Shown here one piece after another: positions 63,060 through 64,000 of a stretch of DNA of 64,000 nt. The stretch comes from Candidatus Poseidoniaceae archaeon. Its GTDB lineage: Archaea > Thermoplasmatota > Poseidoniia > Poseidoniales > Poseidoniaceae. The stretch's first letter is position 1. Every line of letters begins with the position of its first letter. The stretch covers positions 51,839 through 115,838 of the forward strand of contig CASIAW010000008.1 in assembly GCA_949372875.1 (NCBI GenBank), given 5' to 3'. The notes under the pieces were generated by a model. It was not told the DNA's origin and did no database searches. It worked only from the letters and a program-made list of their open reading frames with translations. The translations under genes were made by a program, and so were the position numbers.

Positions 63060-64000
63060 TTACTCGCCGAGAAATTGGCTGAGCATTCTGTGAAAATGAT
63101 GCACACCTTGCTCTCTTGTCGGTGAATATCTTCCTCGGTCATAGACACTTGAAGCCATACCTTTCTGCACTTCTTCAATCACCCACTGGTCCTGGTCTTC
63201 AACGGTATCAAGCACCGAACCCGCACCTTGACTGGCTAATTCCGCATCGCTGACATAGCCGCGATAAAGCACTCTGCATTGCTTCTGTGAAACTGGAATC
63301 ACCACATTGACCGATAATCCCCAAGGGTAGAAATTGAACATCATGTTGGGGAACAGCCACAGATAGTATGCTGCAATATCTTGGCCTTCATCGGGATGTC
63401 CTGCAGTGGTAAATCGAACTTGACATCGCCTTCCATTGCTTTGCCAATTTGCAATACTCCACCGTCAAACGTCTCGGTAATGTAGCCTGAATAATCGAGT
63501 GCTTGGTTGAGTTCAGGGTGAACATAAGGAATGTGGAAACCTTCTAGGAAATTATCGACATAGAGCAGCCAATTGGCATCAACACTGTGGTCTCGGTCTC
63601 GACGTGCATCATGCGTGAATGATTCTGGTTTGAGGAATCCTAAGCGCTGTTCAAGCATATCCCAAGGCAAGCCCATGCCTTCCTTTTGAGCGGTGAAAAA
63701 CATCCCCATCCATTGTTTGAGGGGGAATTGAGGCAGGTTATCTTCTTCACTTGGAAAGTCAATTGCTTGTTCAAATTCAGCCATGTGTCGAAAGCTACCA
63801 TCCAGGTTGAATGTTCGCCCATGATAGCGGCACTGCAGCGTTTTCTTCGTGCATGGCTCGAGTGCTAAACGCATACCGCGATGGGTACAGACGTTTGACA
63901 TGCATCGCGTTTCATCACCTTGAATCAGAACCATTGATTCGCCATTGATGGCTTCAATATGTTCGAGCGGTTGAATGCTATGTGCTTCAAGTTCCGAGCG
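63060..64000 (-). pseudogene. Rieske non-haem iron oxygenase alpha subunit, frameshifted and truncated by window edge
   Basis: The frame from the right edge to 63341 carries the Rieske motif SNVCTHRGMRL with LQCRYHGRTF (C-x-H ... C-x2-H) and the mononuclear iron motif NFLEGFHIPYVHPEL. It then runs out of frame; the second frame (to 63060) continues with AAYYLWLFPNMMFNFYPWGL and MLSQFLGE. The frames join if one base is missing near 63405, giving FDLPL-AGHPDEGQDI, typical for the family. The 5' end is beyond 64000; the frame is open to the edge. It hydroxylates or demethylates a small aromatic or quaternary amine substrate, which is unknown. Confidence 0.85.

Overview
This 64 kb window is a gene-dense piece of an archaeal genome. 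Archaeal markers are RadA, the Rpo4/RpoF subunit, ribosomal protein eL21, Pus10, FEN1, an archaeal-type PGK, a Trm-G10-type tRNA methyltransferase, a DUF655 protein and an initiator tRNA-Met with an A1-U72 pair. They sit beside many bacterial-type genes: catalase-peroxidase, homodimeric pyruvate dehydrogenase E1, exonuclease VII, an RsuA-type pseudouridine synthase, a MacB-like ABC exporter and a Rieske oxygenase. That mixture, moderate GC content and many large secreted or membrane proteins suggest a planktonic marine member of Thermoplasmatota, most likely Marine Group II (Poseidoniales). This is inferred from gene content; no rRNA gene is present.

Layout. 0-11 kb: PIN-domain protein, isocitrate dehydrogenase, OsmC, FtsZ, RadA, a PKD-type lipoprotein, initiator tRNA, AK6-type kinase and a CDP-alcohol phosphatidyltransferase. 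11-17.5 kb: a 1082-aa surface protein, a Ca2+/H+ antiporter, an amidohydrolase and tRNA-Thr. 17.5-23 kb: PGK, an orphan DNA methyltransferase, an M24 peptidase, a protein with two histone-fold-like segments and a membrane protein. 23-32 kb: a long leftward block with the informational cluster pus10-eL21-rpoF-DUF655-ksgA followed by ferredoxin, CorA and XseAB. 32-36 kb: GNAT, a giant RND-type protein and DsrE. 36.1-37.9 kb: a small, AT-richer accessory patch with a PD-(D/E)XK nuclease and an RDD membrane protein carrying a duplicated ribbon-helix-helix-like module. 38-46 kb: a frameshifted aminotransferase, KatG plus peroxiredoxin, the ABC exporter and the pseudouridine synthase. 46-51 kb: DUF418 protein and a divergent TPR/VWA pair. 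51-64 kb: ceramidase-like protein, an MFS fusion, tRNA-Arg, YkgJ protein, Trm-G10, FEN1, CoA-transferase, H1-like protein, AceE and a frameshifted Rieske oxygenase running off the right edge.

Genes are tightly packed, with ATGA overlaps and 9-35 bp convergent overlaps, and no gene-free stretch exceeds 300 bp. Four genes show single-base reading-frame breaks (about 35650, 38938, 50905-50930 and 63405), so either the sequence carries residual indel errors or several genes are decaying. The most interesting signals are a structured aceE leader whose CCTCC can pair with either of two GGAGG copies, one of them the ribosome-binding site; the histone-fold protein; the H1-like protein; the TPR/VWA locus with operator-like palindromes; the 36-38 kb patch; and a Pus10 with an inserted SAP motif.
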